64,000 nt of DNA from Labilibaculum sp041595635 (GTDB lineage: Bacteria > Bacteroidota > Bacteroidia > Bacteroidales > Marinifilaceae), in the NCBI RefSeq assembly GCF_041595635.1, contig NZ_JBFHJW010000013.1, forward strand, positions 1-64,000. The letters run 5' to 3'. Every line of letters starts with the position of its first letter. Position 1 is the stretch's first letter. Positions 20,218-29,468 of the stretch are shown piece by piece. The notes beneath the pieces were generated by a model. It saw only the letters and a list, made by a program, of their open reading frames with translations, searched no databases and was not told the DNA's origin. Both the position numbers and the translations under genes were made by a program.

Positions 20218-21096
20218 TTGTCAATCAAAACAGATAAAGTAATAAAATATCATATTGTGAGTATAGTTGGTGAGTTTGCAAACTTAAAAGTTGCTAAAAT
20301 AGTAGATTTTGGAGTGTATTTAGAAGGAGAAAATGAAGAATTAATTCTTTTACCAACCCGATATGTACCTCCTAAAACACAATTAGATGACACGATTAAG
20401 GTTTTTATCTACCGCGATTCCGAAAATAGAATTATTGCGACAACTCTTACTCCTCATGCTACAGTAGGCGAATTTGCTTACATGAAGGTAAAAACGGTAA
20501 ATAATATAGGTGCCTTTTTAGATTGGGGAATCGCCAAAGATTTATTGGTTCCTTTTAGTGAACAAAAAGACAACATGCAGGTTGGTTACTCCTATTTAAT
20601 ATTCGTATATCTAGATAATGCTTCGGGTAGAATCGTAGGAACCGCTAAAATTGAAAATGTTCTTAGAGATGTAGAAACTACTTATGCCGAAGGTGATGAA
20701 GTAGAAATTCTAATTGGCCGAAGAAATGACTTGGGCTATCAGGTACTTATTAGTAACGATGCTCTTGGCATGCTTTATCAGAATGAAATTTTTGAACCTG
20801 TTAGAGGTGGAGATGTGCGTAAGGCCTATATTAAGAAAATCCGCCCCGACGGAAAAATCGACGTTAGCCTACAAAAACAAGGCTATGTAAATAAAATTCC
20901 TGAGGCAGGAGAACAACTTCTTACACGCCTAAAAAAGGAAGACGGTTTTCTACCAATAAACGACAAAAGCTCACCTGATGATATTTACAATCTGCTAAAT
21001 ATGAGCAAAAAAAACTTTAAAAAAGCAGTAGGACTTCTCTACAAACAAAAACTAATTACCATTGAAGATACAGGAATCTACTTGGTGAAAAAGTAA
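20218..21096 (+). CDS. cvfB: CvfB-like S1-domain RNA-binding protein
   Basis: The 292-residue product matches the CvfB/YitL layout: tandem S1-like OB folds with GEFANLKVAKIVDFGVYLEG near the N-terminus and the parallel GEFAYMKVKTVNNIGAFLDWG about 70 residues later, a third S1-like segment (DVRKAYIKKIRPDGKIDVSLQ), and a C-terminal winged-helix-like end (SKKNFKKAVGLLYKQKLITIEDTGIYLV). CvfB proteins bind RNA; the first described member influences virulence-factor expression in Staphylococcus, and the role in Bacteroidota is not defined. The start is uncertain: no ATG fits, and the candidates are TTG at 20218 or GTG at 20257. A terminator follows at 21139. Confidence 0.88.
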   Translation: MSIKTDKVIKYHIVSIVGEFANLKVAKIVDFGVYLEGENEELILLPTRYVPPKTQLDDTIKVFIYRDSENRIIATTLTPHATVGEFAYMKVKTVNNIGAFLDWGIAKDLLVPFSEQKDNMQVGYSYLIFVYLDNASGRIVGTAKIENVLRDVETTYAEGDEVEILIGRRNDLGYQVLISNDALGMLYQNEIFEPVRGGDVRKAYIKKIRPDGKIDVSLQKQGYVNKIPEAGEQLLTRLKKEDGFLPINDKSSPDDIYNLLNMSKKNFKKAVGLLYKQKLITIEDTGIYLVKK

Positions 21097-21138
21097 TATC
21101 GCATAATTATAAAGAAACTTTTATATCAATACACTAAA

Positions 21139-21164
21139 AAAGAGCAGCCTAATGGTTGCTCTTT
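21139..21164 (+). terminator. Intrinsic terminator of the cvfB-like gene
   Basis: AAAGAGCAGCC pairs with GGTTGCTCTTT (one G-T pair) around a TAAT loop, followed by TTAT. It begins 43 bases after the stop. The remaining 220 bases before the peroxidase gene hold nothing recognisable. Confidence 0.85.
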
Positions 21165-21386
21165 TTATATGCTAAATTACAATGAGAATATTGAACCATG
21201 GGGAATATGCAGCAATTGATTTATTATTTTAAGAGATTTGAAAAACGTCAAGCCAATTGAAATAGTAAATTTACAAGTGCAGCTTACAGAACAAGCTTTC
21301 GCATTCAACCATAGGAACCGTTTTAATCTTGTTTGGGAACAAAAAAAGATTTAAATTGTTGATCATTCACATTCTAACAACAGCCT

Positions 21387-21929
21387 ATGAAAAAACTAGT
21401 AACAGTAATCGTTCTGCTACTTTCTTGTGCTATGCTAAGCTCAGCACAAGAAAGTATTTATCAATTTACCGTAAAATCGATTGATGATACAGATTTTCAT
21501 TTTGCAGATTTAAAAGGAAAAAAAATCATGGTAGTCAACACGGCATCAAAGTGTGGATTAACCCCTCAGTATGAGTTACTCGAAGCTCTATACAAGCAAT
21601 ATCAAGATAAAAATTTTGTTATTGTAGGATTCCCGGCCAACAATTTCATGTTTCAGGAACCAGGAAGCAATGAAAAAATTAAGGAGTTTTGCACGAAAAA
21701 CTATGGTGTTACTTTCCCTATGATGTCGAAAATATCGGTTAAAGGAAAGGATATTCATCCTATTTACACATGGTTAACCAAAAAATCGAAAAATACCGTA
21801 ATGGATTCTAAGGTCAAATGGAACTTTCAAAAATACTTAATCGATGAAAATGGAAAACTGGTTGATGTTCTTTCGCCCAAGGAAAAACCCAATTGCGAGA
21901 AAGTAATTTCCTGGTTGGAGACCGAATGA
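21387..21929 (+). CDS. Exported glutathione-peroxidase family protein
   Basis: The 180-residue protein has a signal peptide (MKKLVTVIVLLLSCAMLSSA) and the GPx thioredoxin fold. The peroxidatic residue is Cys56 in NTASKCGLTPQY (a Cys, not selenocysteine); GFPANNFMFQEPG contains the conserved Gln90 and VKWNFQKYLID supplies the conserved Trp/Asn. Non-seleno GPx proteins reduce hydroperoxides, usually using thioredoxin rather than glutathione in bacteria. The signal peptide predicts a periplasmic place of action, where the electron donor is unknown. The gene stands alone and shares a strong terminator with the convergent ABC-F gene. Confidence 0.92.
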   Translation: MKKLVTVIVLLLSCAMLSSAQESIYQFTVKSIDDTDFHFADLKGKKIMVVNTASKCGLTPQYELLEALYKQYQDKNFVIVGFPANNFMFQEPGSNEKIKEFCTKNYGVTFPMMSKISVKGKDIHPIYTWLTKKSKNTVMDSKVKWNFQKYLIDENGKLVDVLSPKEKPNCEKVISWLETE

Positions 21930-21967
21930 ACCTGAAGCTAAATTTCTTTTCGTAAACATACATTTTC

Positions 21968-22007
21968 AAAAAGAGAGGCTGATACTTGCGTATCAGCCTC
22001 TCTTTTT
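21968..22007. terminator. Bidirectional intrinsic terminator
   Basis: An 18-base perfect stem (A5-GAGAGGCTGATAC at 21968-21985 with its complement at 21990-22007, loop TTGC) with A and T tracts on its two sides lies between the convergent peroxidase and ABC-F genes and should stop both. Confidence 0.93.
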
Positions 22008-22021
22008 CTTCATGCTTAGAT

Positions 22022-23659
22022 CTAGTTTTTGCGTTCTATTTCTTGCAAATTATCCATTTTCTTCTTTTTTAAGAAAGAGTAGATATCTCCTAAATGCTCC
22101 TTCACTTTCTTATTCCCAAATTCATACACCTTCTCGGCTAAACCATCCAGAAAATCACGATCGTGAGAAACCAAAATTAAAGTTCCGTCGAATTCTTGCA
22201 AAGCTGTTTTAAGAATGTCTTTGGTTTTCATGTCCAAATGATTGGTTGGCTCATCGAGAATCAATAAATTCACTGGCTCCAATAACAATTTAATCATGGC
22301 CAATCGTGTTTTCTCTCCTCCCGAAAGTACTTTCACCTTCTTGGTAGAATTATCGCCTCCAAACATGAAAGCACCCAATATGTCTTTAATTTTGGTACGC
22401 ACATCTCCCTTGGCAACATCATCAATGGTTTGAAAAACGGTTAGATTATCATCCATCAAGGAAGCCTGATTTTGTGCAAAATAACCAATCATGGTATTGT
22501 GTCCGAGTGTCAGGTTCCCATCATGCTCAATTTCCTGCATGATGGCTTTTACCAAAGTTGATTTTCCTTCTCCATTTCTTCCTACAAAAGCAAGTTTCTC
22601 TCCTCTTTCGATAGTGAGATTCACATTCGAAAAAACAACATGATCTCCATAGGTTTTTTCAACATCTTCCATAATAACCGGATAGTTTCCCGATCGTGGA
22701 GAAGGAGGAAATTTCAAACGCAAGGCCGAGGAATCTTCCTCATCGACTTCTACTCGCTCAAGTTTTTCAAGCATTTTCACTCGCGATTGAACCGCCAATG
22801 TTTTAGAGTAAGTCCCTTTAAATCTATCAATAAAAGCCTGATTATCGGCGATCATCTTCTGTTGCTCATCAAAAGCTTTTTGTTGATGAACTCTTCGATC
22901 TTTTCTCAGTTCTAAATATTCCGAATAGCTGGCTTTGTAATCATAAATTCTTCCCATTGTAATCTCAATGGTTCGCGAGGTAATATTATCAACAAAAGCC
23001 CTATCATGAGAAATAACCATTACTGCTTTGCCCGAATTAATCAAAAAATCTTCCAACCACTGAATCGATTCAATATCCAAATGGTTAGTTGGCTCATCCA
23101 GCAAAATAAGATCTGGTTTTTTTAGAATAATTTTAGCCAATTCAATTCTCATTCTCCATCCACCACTAAATTCACTGGTTGGTCGGGTAAAATCTTCTCT
23201 TTCGAACCCAAGCCCAATCAATGTTTTTTCAACCTCCGAATCGTAATTAATTTCTTCTATGGAATAGTATTTTTCACTGATAGAAGTAACATCTTCGATT
23301 AATTTATAGTAACTCTCCGATTCAAAATCGGTTCTTGTCGCTAATTGCTGATTCAATTCCTCAATTTGCTTCTCCATTTCGAATATGGATGCAAAAGCCT
23401 GAGCCGTTTCATCAAAAACGCTACGTGTATTATCGGTGATTAAATGCTGTGGCAAGTAGGCAATCACCTTATCTTTTGGACTTGAAACTCTTCCTCGAGA
23501 AGCTTTTTCAAAGCCAGAAATAATTTTCATAAGAGTGGATTTTCCAGCTCCATTCTTTCCCATCAAGGCAATTCTATCCTTTTCGTTGATTACAAAGGAT
23601 ATGTCTTTAAACAAAGTGGTTCCTCCAAATTCTACTGCTAAAGCATCTACACTAATCAT
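22022..23659 (-). CDS. ABC-F family ATP-binding cassette protein
   Basis: The 545-residue protein has two ABC ATPase domains and no membrane segment. Domain 1 has Walker A GKNGAGKST, signature SGGWRMRIELA and Walker B LILLDEPTNHLD; domain 2 has GRNGEGKST, LSGGEKTRLAM and LLILDEPTNHLD. The linker between them (about 240-310, KAFDEQQKMIADNQAFIDRFKGTYSK) is the P-site-tRNA-interaction type. ABC-F proteins act on the ribosome as translation factors, and some give antibiotic resistance; this looks like a housekeeping Uup/YbiT-like member. I take the ATG at 23659: the longer frame would begin with TTG at 23683 and would overlap a consensus -7 promoter element. Confidence 0.92.
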   Translation of the reverse strand: MISVDALAVEFGGTTLFKDISFVINEKDRIALMGKNGAGKSTLMKIISGFEKASRGRVSSPKDKVIAYLPQHLITDNTRSVFDETAQAFASIFEMEKQIEELNQQLATRTDFESESYYKLIEDVTSISEKYYSIEEINYDSEVEKTLIGLGFEREDFTRPTSEFSGGWRMRIELAKIILKKPDLILLDEPTNHLDIESIQWLEDFLINSGKAVMVISHDRAFVDNITSRTIEITMGRIYDYKASYSEYLELRKDRRVHQQKAFDEQQKMIADNQAFIDRFKGTYSKTLAVQSRVKMLEKLERVEVDEEDSSALRLKFPPSPRSGNYPVIMEDVEKTYGDHVVFSNVNLTIERGEKLAFVGRNGEGKSTLVKAIMQEIEHDGNLTLGHNTMIGYFAQNQASLMDDNLTVFQTIDDVAKGDVRTKIKDILGAFMFGGDNSTKKVKVLSGGEKTRLAMIKLLLEPVNLLILDEPTNHLDMKTKDILKTALQEFDGTLILVSHDRDFLDGLAEKVYEFGNKKVKEHLGDIYSFLKKKKMDNLQEIERKN

Positions 23660-23680
23660 TTTGTTTTTTTTAATGAATCG

Positions 23681-23688
23681 CAAAGATA
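23681..23688 (-). promoter_or_regulatory. Candidate -7 promoter element of the ABC-F gene
   Basis: The minus strand reads TATCTTTG, an exact match to the Bacteroidota TAnnTTTG element, 22 bases before the chosen ATG. The -33 element is weak. Confidence 0.45.
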
Positions 23689-23835
23689 ATCACTTTCAGT
23701 AAATCTAAAATTAGTGAGTCGGCATTTTTTATCTTCGTAAAGAATAGCTTCCATAATTTTTAAGAAATAATATAAATTATATGTATTTTTATATTTTGTA
23801 TTATTTACTTATCTTATGATTCCTAAAAGAACCAA

Positions 23836-26259
23836 ATGGAAAATAATAAAAAAGTTATCTTTTCGAACAAAGAAATCACCAAGCCATTTTTCATATCGCT
23901 GTTTATTCTCGTTCTAATATTCTTTTCTACATACACTTATACAAGTATCAAAAGTATTCATGAAATCACCAAAAATCAAACAAAACAAATTGAGAATCTC
24001 ATTATTACTGAGAAAAAAGATTACATAAAATCAGCCGTAGAAAGAACAATATCAGATTTACTTCACGATGAAAAAATACTTTTGAAAGAGCTTTCGAAAA
24101 ACCAAAAGAAAGCTGTAATAACCGATTCCCTTTTTATAGAAACGCTTAAAAATAGAGCTGCAGACCGAATTCGAAACACTTCCCTACAAGACACGGGTTA
24201 CCTTTGGGTAAACGAAATAATCAATTACCAGGGAGGTGACAAATATGCCATTCGAAAAATTCATTCCAATCTTCCTCAATCCGAGGGATTACTTTTATCG
24301 ACCAACTTAACCGATATAAAAGGCAATACCCCCTACCTTACAGAACTTAATGGAATTAAACAAAATGGGGAGATATACTTCAAATATTGGTTTAAGAAAA
24401 AGGGAAGTTCTAAAATTTCACAAAAATTAAGTTACGCCAAACTTTATAAAAAATTCAATTGGATTATTGCCAGTGGAGTTTATTTAGATGATGTTAATGC
24501 ATTAATAAATGCACAAATTCAGCAAGAAAAAACAATCATACGCAAACAGACGATATTTGCTTGCATTATGATATTTATTTCTTTGGTTTTAGCTTTTGTT
24601 ACCATACTAATATTCAAAGCCAAAATCAGAAATACCACAAAGTTTTACTTAAATCAGGTAAAGGAACGAGAAGATACCCTAAGTAAGTTCAATGCAAATT
24701 TGGAGAATATGGTTTTGAAACGTACCCAACAGCTAAATGAGAGTGAACTACGCTATAAATCTCTTTTTAAAAACAATCAATCAATAATGCTACTTATAGA
24801 ACCTAATACAGGGAACATTGTTGATGCAAACGATGCTGCCCTAAATTTCTATGGCTATTCTTTCGACGAACTTACTTCAATGAATATTAACCAAGTAAAC
24901 ACTTTACCAAACACTCAAATTAAAGATGTTATGGCAAAGATAGTTTATAATCAAAAGTCACATTTAACTTTCAAGCATAAATTGGCCAACAATGAAATTA
25001 GAGATGTAGAAGTTTATTCGGAAAAAATGATGGTTCATGGTGAGGAACTATTATATTCTATTGTACACGATATTACTGATTTAACGAAAACACAGGAGGC
25101 CTTACTGGTTGCTAAGAAAAAAGCAGAAGAAAGTGACAAGCTAAAATCAGCCTTCCTCGCCAATATGAGTCATGAAATAAGGACTCCAATGAATGCAATT
25201 TTAGGATTTTCGGGTCTGTTGGCAAACCCAGATAACACTCCGAGCAAAAACAATCGTTTTATCGATATCATAACCAACTCGGGCAAACAGCTAATGTGTA
25301 TTATTAATGACATTATTGACATTTCGAAAATTGAATCGAATCAATTAAGTATTTCTATCGCGACCATTTCGGTGAATGAAACCTTAAAAAATATTTTTGA
25401 GGTCCTTCAGAAAACCACCCTCGAAAAAGGAAAACAAAGCATAGAGGTACGCCTGAATTTACTGGATGATAAAAAATATTACCAAATTGAAACCGACGAA
25501 GTTCGATTCATTCAAATCTACAACAACCTCTTGAGTAATGCTGTAAAATTCACTCCTTCGGGAAGCATTGAAATTGGTTTCCAGGAAATACAAGAAAATT
25601 CCCAGAGTTATTTAGAATTCTATGTAAAAGACACAGGTTATGGCATTCATGAGGATAAATTCGAACATATATTTGAACGTTTCTCTCAAATTTCTGAAAC
25701 AAATTACCGAGAAGGAAATGGTTTGGGATTAAGCATCACAAAAGGCTTGGTTTTACTACTGGGGGGAACTATTCGTCTAGAATCTAAACTCGATATTGGG
25801 ACTACTTTCTATTTTACAATTCCATGGAAAAAAACTCTCCAATCACAAAATACTCCCAAGAAAGAGAAATCACCGAAGAAAGAATATGATTTTTCGGGAG
25901 TAAAAATTATTATTGCTGAGGATGATATTTCAAGTTTTGCTTTTTTGGAAGAAATTCTTCTGGAAACAAATGCCCTTATTTATCATGCAAACAATGGACT
26001 CGAATTAATTAATTCTCTTTCTCAATTGCAACCAGATCTTGTTCTTTTAGACATTAACATGCCTATTATGAATGGATATCAAGCCATTAGCGAAATAAGA
26101 AAAACCAATAAAAATTTAAAGGTGATCGCTCAAACGGCCTATGCCATGCCCGAAGAAAAAAAGAAAATCCTGAAGGCCGGTTGTACTGATTATCTATCCA
26201 AACCAATTCACCAACAGGAACTCTACAAAATTCTATCCAAGCATCTTCATGCTGAATAA
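23836..26259 (+). CDS. Membrane-bound hybrid histidine kinase (Cache-PAS-HisKA-HATPase-REC)
   Basis: The 807 residues read as a transmembrane helix (about 17-36), a periplasmic single-Cache-2-like sensor (about 37-230, with GYLWVNEI and NLTDIKGNTPY), a second helix (about 236-260), a coiled coil, a PAS domain (about 305-420), HisKA with His446 in MSHEIRTPMNAI, HATPase_c (LLSNAVKF, KDTGYGI, GNGLGLSI) and a C-terminal receiver domain with phosphoacceptor Asp739 in LVLLDINMP. Cache_2 domains often bind small organic acids; the ligand here is unknown. The REC domain suggests a phosphorelay needing an Hpt protein or another output. The gene is divergent from the ABC-F gene and ends 18 bases from the convergent citrate synthase gene. 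Confidence 0.93.
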   Translation: MENNKKVIFSNKEITKPFFISLFILVLIFFSTYTYTSIKSIHEITKNQTKQIENLIITEKKDYIKSAVERTISDLLHDEKILLKELSKNQKKAVITDSLFIETLKNRAADRIRNTSLQDTGYLWVNEIINYQGGDKYAIRKIHSNLPQSEGLLLSTNLTDIKGNTPYLTELNGIKQNGEIYFKYWFKKKGSSKISQKLSYAKLYKKFNWIIASGVYLDDVNALINAQIQQEKTIIRKQTIFACIMIFISLVLAFVTILIFKAKIRNTTKFYLNQVKEREDTLSKFNANLENMVLKRTQQLNESELRYKSLFKNNQSIMLLIEPNTGNIVDANDAALNFYGYSFDELTSMNINQVNTLPNTQIKDVMAKIVYNQKSHLTFKHKLANNEIRDVEVYSEKMMVHGEELLYSIVHDITDLTKTQEALLVAKKKAEESDKLKSAFLANMSHEIRTPMNAILGFSGLLANPDNTPSKNNRFIDIITNSGKQLMCIINDIIDISKIESNQLSISIATISVNETLKNIFEVLQKTTLEKGKQSIEVRLNLLDDKKYYQIETDEVRFIQIYNNLLSNAVKFTPSGSIEIGFQEIQENSQSYLEFYVKDTGYGIHEDKFEHIFERFSQISETNYREGNGLGLSITKGLVLLLGGTIRLESKLDIGTTFYFTIPWKKTLQSQNTPKKEKSPKKEYDFSGVKIIIAEDDISSFAFLEEILLETNALIYHANNGLELINSLSQLQPDLVLLDINMPIMNGYQAISEIRKTNKNLKVIAQTAYAMPEEKKKILKAGCTDYLSKPIHQQELYKILSKHLHAE

Positions 26260-26277
26260 GAAGTCCTAAAAAATGCA

Positions 26278-27570
26278 TTACTTATCTTTAATCAACAATT
26301 TTTCCATAACCCATTTATTGGTCACACTTTTGGGTCTAATAATTGGCTGACCTAATCCTTGTGCCAAAATATTTTGAGCACAAAATCCCATTACTCTGGA
26401 AACACCAAATAGAACGGTGTAAAAGTCAAATTGACTCAAGCCATAATGATAGAGTAAAGAACCAGATATGGCATCAACATTGGGCCATGGATTAGCAACT
26501 TTGCCGCCCTTATAACTACTTAATATTCCAGGAACAACTGAATAGAGTTTTTTAGCAATTTTAAAGCAATTATTATCGGCGCAATTATGCTCACCAAAGT
26601 TCATGAAAGCAGTAAACCTAGGATCGGTTACTCGAAGTACTGCATGACCATAACCAGGAATCACCTTCCCCGAATTTAACACTTCTAATACATACTTCTC
26701 TAAATCTTTGTCCTCTGGATTAGCACCCAAATGCTCGTAAATTTGCAGTATAAACTTCAAACACTCCTGATTGGCCAAGCCATGCAAGGGGCCAGCCAAA
26801 CCATTCAAGCCTGCAGAAACAGAATAGTACAAGTTCGAAAGTGCAGAATTTACCACTCTTGATGTAAAGGCACTTACATTCCCTCCTTCGTGATCGCAAT
26901 GTAAAACCAAATACAATCGCATCAAATCCGAGAAAGCTTTGTCAGCATTATCAAATCCGAGCATATGGGTTAAATTTCCTGCCCAATCTAAATTTGGATT
27001 AGGAGGAATTAAGTCCCCATTACCAAACCTTATTCGGTAGATACCCGCCGCCAATCCAGGCAATTTTGCCAATATATTCAAAGCATCCTCCAGACTATAT
27101 TTCCAATACTCTGATTTTTGTATTCCCTTTTGATATTCTTTTTTAAACACCGACTCGCCTTCCATTGATAAAATACCAAGACTTAACATGGTCATTGGGT
27201 GAGAATTTTTAGGAAGACTACGCAACACATCCCAAGTGTATTGTGGTATATGTGTTCGCGTATTTAAATCAGCCTGAAATTCGGCAAGTTCTGACTTGTC
27301 GGGAAACTTTCCTGTGATTAAAAGCGCAAATATTTCCTCAGGAAGTTTATCAGAAAACTCCTCTGTTGTATATTTATTAATGTAAAGTCCAGAATAAGGA
27401 TCAACATAGGAAGTATTACACGCCAATGCAACCAAGCCACGCATTCCCCCATAAACTTGTCCTATGGTAACTTCCGAAACTACAGCATCGCGACCACTCA
27501 CAAAAATTTCATCAATTTCAAGCTGTAATTGGAGTAAATGATTGTTAATTTCTTCTTTTAGCTTAGCCAT
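26278..27570 (-). CDS. gltA: Citrate synthase, eukaryote-like type
   Basis: The 430-residue protein matches the mitochondrial-type citrate synthase branch found in Bacteroidota. The catalytic motifs are GPLHGLANQECL (the His that polarises acetyl-CoA), GYGHAVLRVTDPRF (the oxaloacetate-binding His and Arg) and DFYTVLFGVSR (the catalytic Asp). It condenses acetyl-CoA and oxaloacetate to citrate in the cytosol, the entry step of the TCA cycle. A 2-methylcitrate synthase activity cannot be excluded from sequence reading. The start ATG at 27570 gives a normal family N-terminus. It stands alone, with a 268-base upstream region in which I saw no clear promoter. Confidence 0.93.
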   Translation of the reverse strand: MAKLKEEINNHLLQLQLEIDEIFVSGRDAVVSEVTIGQVYGGMRGLVALACNTSYVDPYSGLYINKYTTEEFSDKLPEEIFALLITGKFPDKSELAEFQADLNTRTHIPQYTWDVLRSLPKNSHPMTMLSLGILSMEGESVFKKEYQKGIQKSEYWKYSLEDALNILAKLPGLAAGIYRIRFGNGDLIPPNPNLDWAGNLTHMLGFDNADKAFSDLMRLYLVLHCDHEGGNVSAFTSRVVNSALSNLYYSVSAGLNGLAGPLHGLANQECLKFILQIYEHLGANPEDKDLEKYVLEVLNSGKVIPGYGHAVLRVTDPRFTAFMNFGEHNCADNNCFKIAKKLYSVVPGILSSYKGGKVANPWPNVDAISGSLLYHYGLSQFDFYTVLFGVSRVMGFCAQNILAQGLGQPIIRPKSVTNKWVMEKLLIKDK

Positions 27571-27838
27571 GTTTATCTAGGTATTTCGTTTTATCACAAA
27601 TCAGTAAAAAGAGTAAGATCATACCCTTTAGAGAGGCAATAGAGTTGTAATAAGTTACAAAAATTTAACTAAATACAATACTTTTTAAATGATCAATTGT
27701 TTATAGCGAGAATCAACAATTTATTGGCAAGTAAAACTAGGCTAAGCTGACCTTTAAACAGATAGATTATCGGCTATGTGGCTATATTCATACAAAAGGA
27801 CTAACTTATAAATTCATTTATATTAGAATCAGAACAAT

Positions 27839-28210
27839 ATGGAAAAAAGGAATCAGATTATCTACTGGATAGCCACAGGTTTACTCGCCACCCTCATGCT
27901 AATGTCTGCCAGCATGTATTTCATTCGATACCCAATGGTACGTGAAACATTTCTCTTTTTAGGCTTTCCTGCTTTCATCATTTATCCCTTAGCAATTGCT
28001 AAAATACTAGGCATTATAGCCATTATATCAAACAAATCAGAACTTTTAAAAGAATGGGCTTACGCTGGATTTTTCTTTGATTTTTTACTAGCATTTAGCG
28101 CCCATGTTATTGCTGAGGATGGGCAATTTGGAATGGCTGCAATCGCACTGACACTCTTGATTGCATCGAGAATATACAGTCATGAGCTGTCTAAACAAGT
28201 GAAACAATAA
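27839..28210 (+). CDS. DoxX-like small membrane protein
   Basis: The 123-residue protein has four hydrophobic helices (about 8-27, 38-60, 70-88 and 97-113) in the layout of the DoxX/DoxX_2 family, with the typical YPLAIAKILG segment in helix 2 and little outside the membrane. DoxX-like proteins are poorly understood; some are linked to respiratory quinone enzymes or redox protection. Nothing nearby indicates a specific role: it is a single gene, divergent from citrate synthase and sharing a terminator with the lipoprotein gene downstream. Family assignment is by topology and motif only. Confidence 0.8.
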   Translation: MEKRNQIIYWIATGLLATLMLMSASMYFIRYPMVRETFLFLGFPAFIIYPLAIAKILGIIAIISNKSELLKEWAYAGFFFDFLLAFSAHVIAEDGQFGMAAIALTLLIASRIYSHELSKQVKQ

Positions 28211-28255
28211 TAAAAAAACTACTGGCACAGTCTAAATCTGGATTTATCCAACAAA

Positions 28256-28282
28256 AAAAGCACTCCAAAATGGAGTGCTTTT
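28256..28282. terminator. Bidirectional intrinsic terminator
   Basis: AAAAGCACTCCA and TGGAGTGCTTTT form a perfect 12-base stem with an AAA loop between the convergent DoxX-like and lipoprotein genes. Confidence 0.9.
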
Positions 28283-28303
28283 GAAACAAGCTTATTGCTT
28301 TTA

Positions 28304-29173
28304 TTATTTCACGGCAACAACTAAATATTTTGATGCTTTCCAGAACTCTTCAGGATTTAAAATGGTAATAGCTTCAATTTCTTCCTCAGTTCCTTCAAAA
28401 CGGTAGGAATCACTCGGGTGTGAAGTTACAAGACTAACTTTCTTTCCTGCAACAGGAATACTTGTTGTCTCGGTAATATCAATATCATTAAAGTTTTCAG
28501 GATTAATTTTCTGATTCAACTTACTAGTTGCACCAATTCCTAATAAACCACCGCTACTAGTTACAACTTCTCTTTCCTTTAACTCCTTAATGCCACCAAT
28601 TACATAATGGGCAGTACGTAAATTAATTGTTTGTTCTTCAATTGTTTTGCTTTTACTATCGTTCTCAGTATTTAAAGCAACAACAGTACCATTCAACTCT
28701 GTAACCTGACCATTCAAATTGTCAACTTCAACATTAAGCTGTGCAATTTGCTCAGACAAAGCAGTGATGGAAACATCTTTCTCTTCAATCTGTGCTTTTA
28801 AGCTTGCAACAAGTTTTGTTAATTTCGAATTCTGATACCAGCTATTTTTTAGCTTCTTATCTAAATTCTCTAATTTTGCTTTGTTCTCTTCTAATAGATC
28901 ACGAACTGCACCTAAATCACTTACAATTTTTTCCTTTTGCCCAATATTAGGATTTTCATTTGCGCTCACCGCAATGATATTTTCCTTCTCCTTAATAATG
29001 GCCAAATTAGCTGCAATCACATCAAAAGACTCAACAAAATCATCAATGGCAGAATCTTTTTCCTGAGCCATTTGAGTTAATTGTACATTTTGCTCACGCA
29101 GCTGCTTTAATTCTTTTTGATTACATGCAGTAAATAGGGGTAATACTAAGAATGCTAATACTAACTTTTTCAT
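28304..29173 (-). CDS. Coiled-coil lipoprotein of unknown function
   Basis: The 289-residue product starts with a lipoprotein signal peptide, MKKLVLAFLVLPLFTACNQ, with Cys17 as the lipidation site. Residues about 20-200 are heptad-rich coiled coil (SLKAQIEEKDVSITALSEQIAQ, NLNGQVTELNGTVVALN), followed by a globular end (about 205-289) with SSGGLLGIGATSKLN and a closing strand KYLVVAVK. I do not recognise a named family beyond coiled-coil envelope lipoproteins common in Bacteroidota. I chose the ATG at 29173 although the frame stays open to 29317, because the signal peptide begins there and a promoter-like pair lies at 29210-29238. Confidence 0.82.
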   Translation of the reverse strand: MKKLVLAFLVLPLFTACNQKELKQLREQNVQLTQMAQEKDSAIDDFVESFDVIAANLAIIKEKENIIAVSANENPNIGQKEKIVSDLGAVRDLLEENKAKLENLDKKLKNSWYQNSKLTKLVASLKAQIEEKDVSITALSEQIAQLNVEVDNLNGQVTELNGTVVALNTENDSKSKTIEEQTINLRTAHYVIGGIKELKEREVVTSSGGLLGIGATSKLNQKINPENFNDIDITETTSIPVAGKKVSLVTSHPSDSYRFEGTEEEIEAITILNPEEFWKASKYLVVAVK

Positions 29174-29209
29174 AATTTTTATCTTTAATTGTTTATGTCG
29201 ATTCAAATT

Positions 29210-29238
29210 CAAAACTAGATAAGAGAATTCTGTGCCAA
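29210..29238 (-). promoter_or_regulatory. Candidate promoter of the coiled-coil lipoprotein gene
   Basis: The minus strand has TTG (29236-29238), an 18-base spacer, then TAGTTTTG (29210-29217), matching the Bacteroidota -33/-7 form. It sits 37 bases before the chosen ATG. Confidence 0.45.
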
Positions 29239-29407
29239 GAAATATAACAACATAAAACACACAATTCAAAAATAGGATATCAATCAGAATTTCAATCACA
29301 TACACCAATAAAAACAATTTATGTTATTCATTTCATCGATTTGCGTATTACCTGAAAGTGTGGAATAATTCCCCAAAATTGTAGAAAACTATATCTACAA
29401 ACAAAAA

Positions 29408-29428
29408 GTGCCTGCTAAATGCAGGCAC
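29408..29428 (-). terminator. Intrinsic terminator of the sugar operon
   Basis: On the minus strand GTGCCTGC pairs with GCAGGCAC around a five-base loop and is followed by TTTTTGT. It lies about 40 bases after the ROK kinase stop. Confidence 0.85.
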
Positions 29429-29468
29429 GAGGGGAGATTACTTTCAAAATAAATTTAAAAGCCATCGG

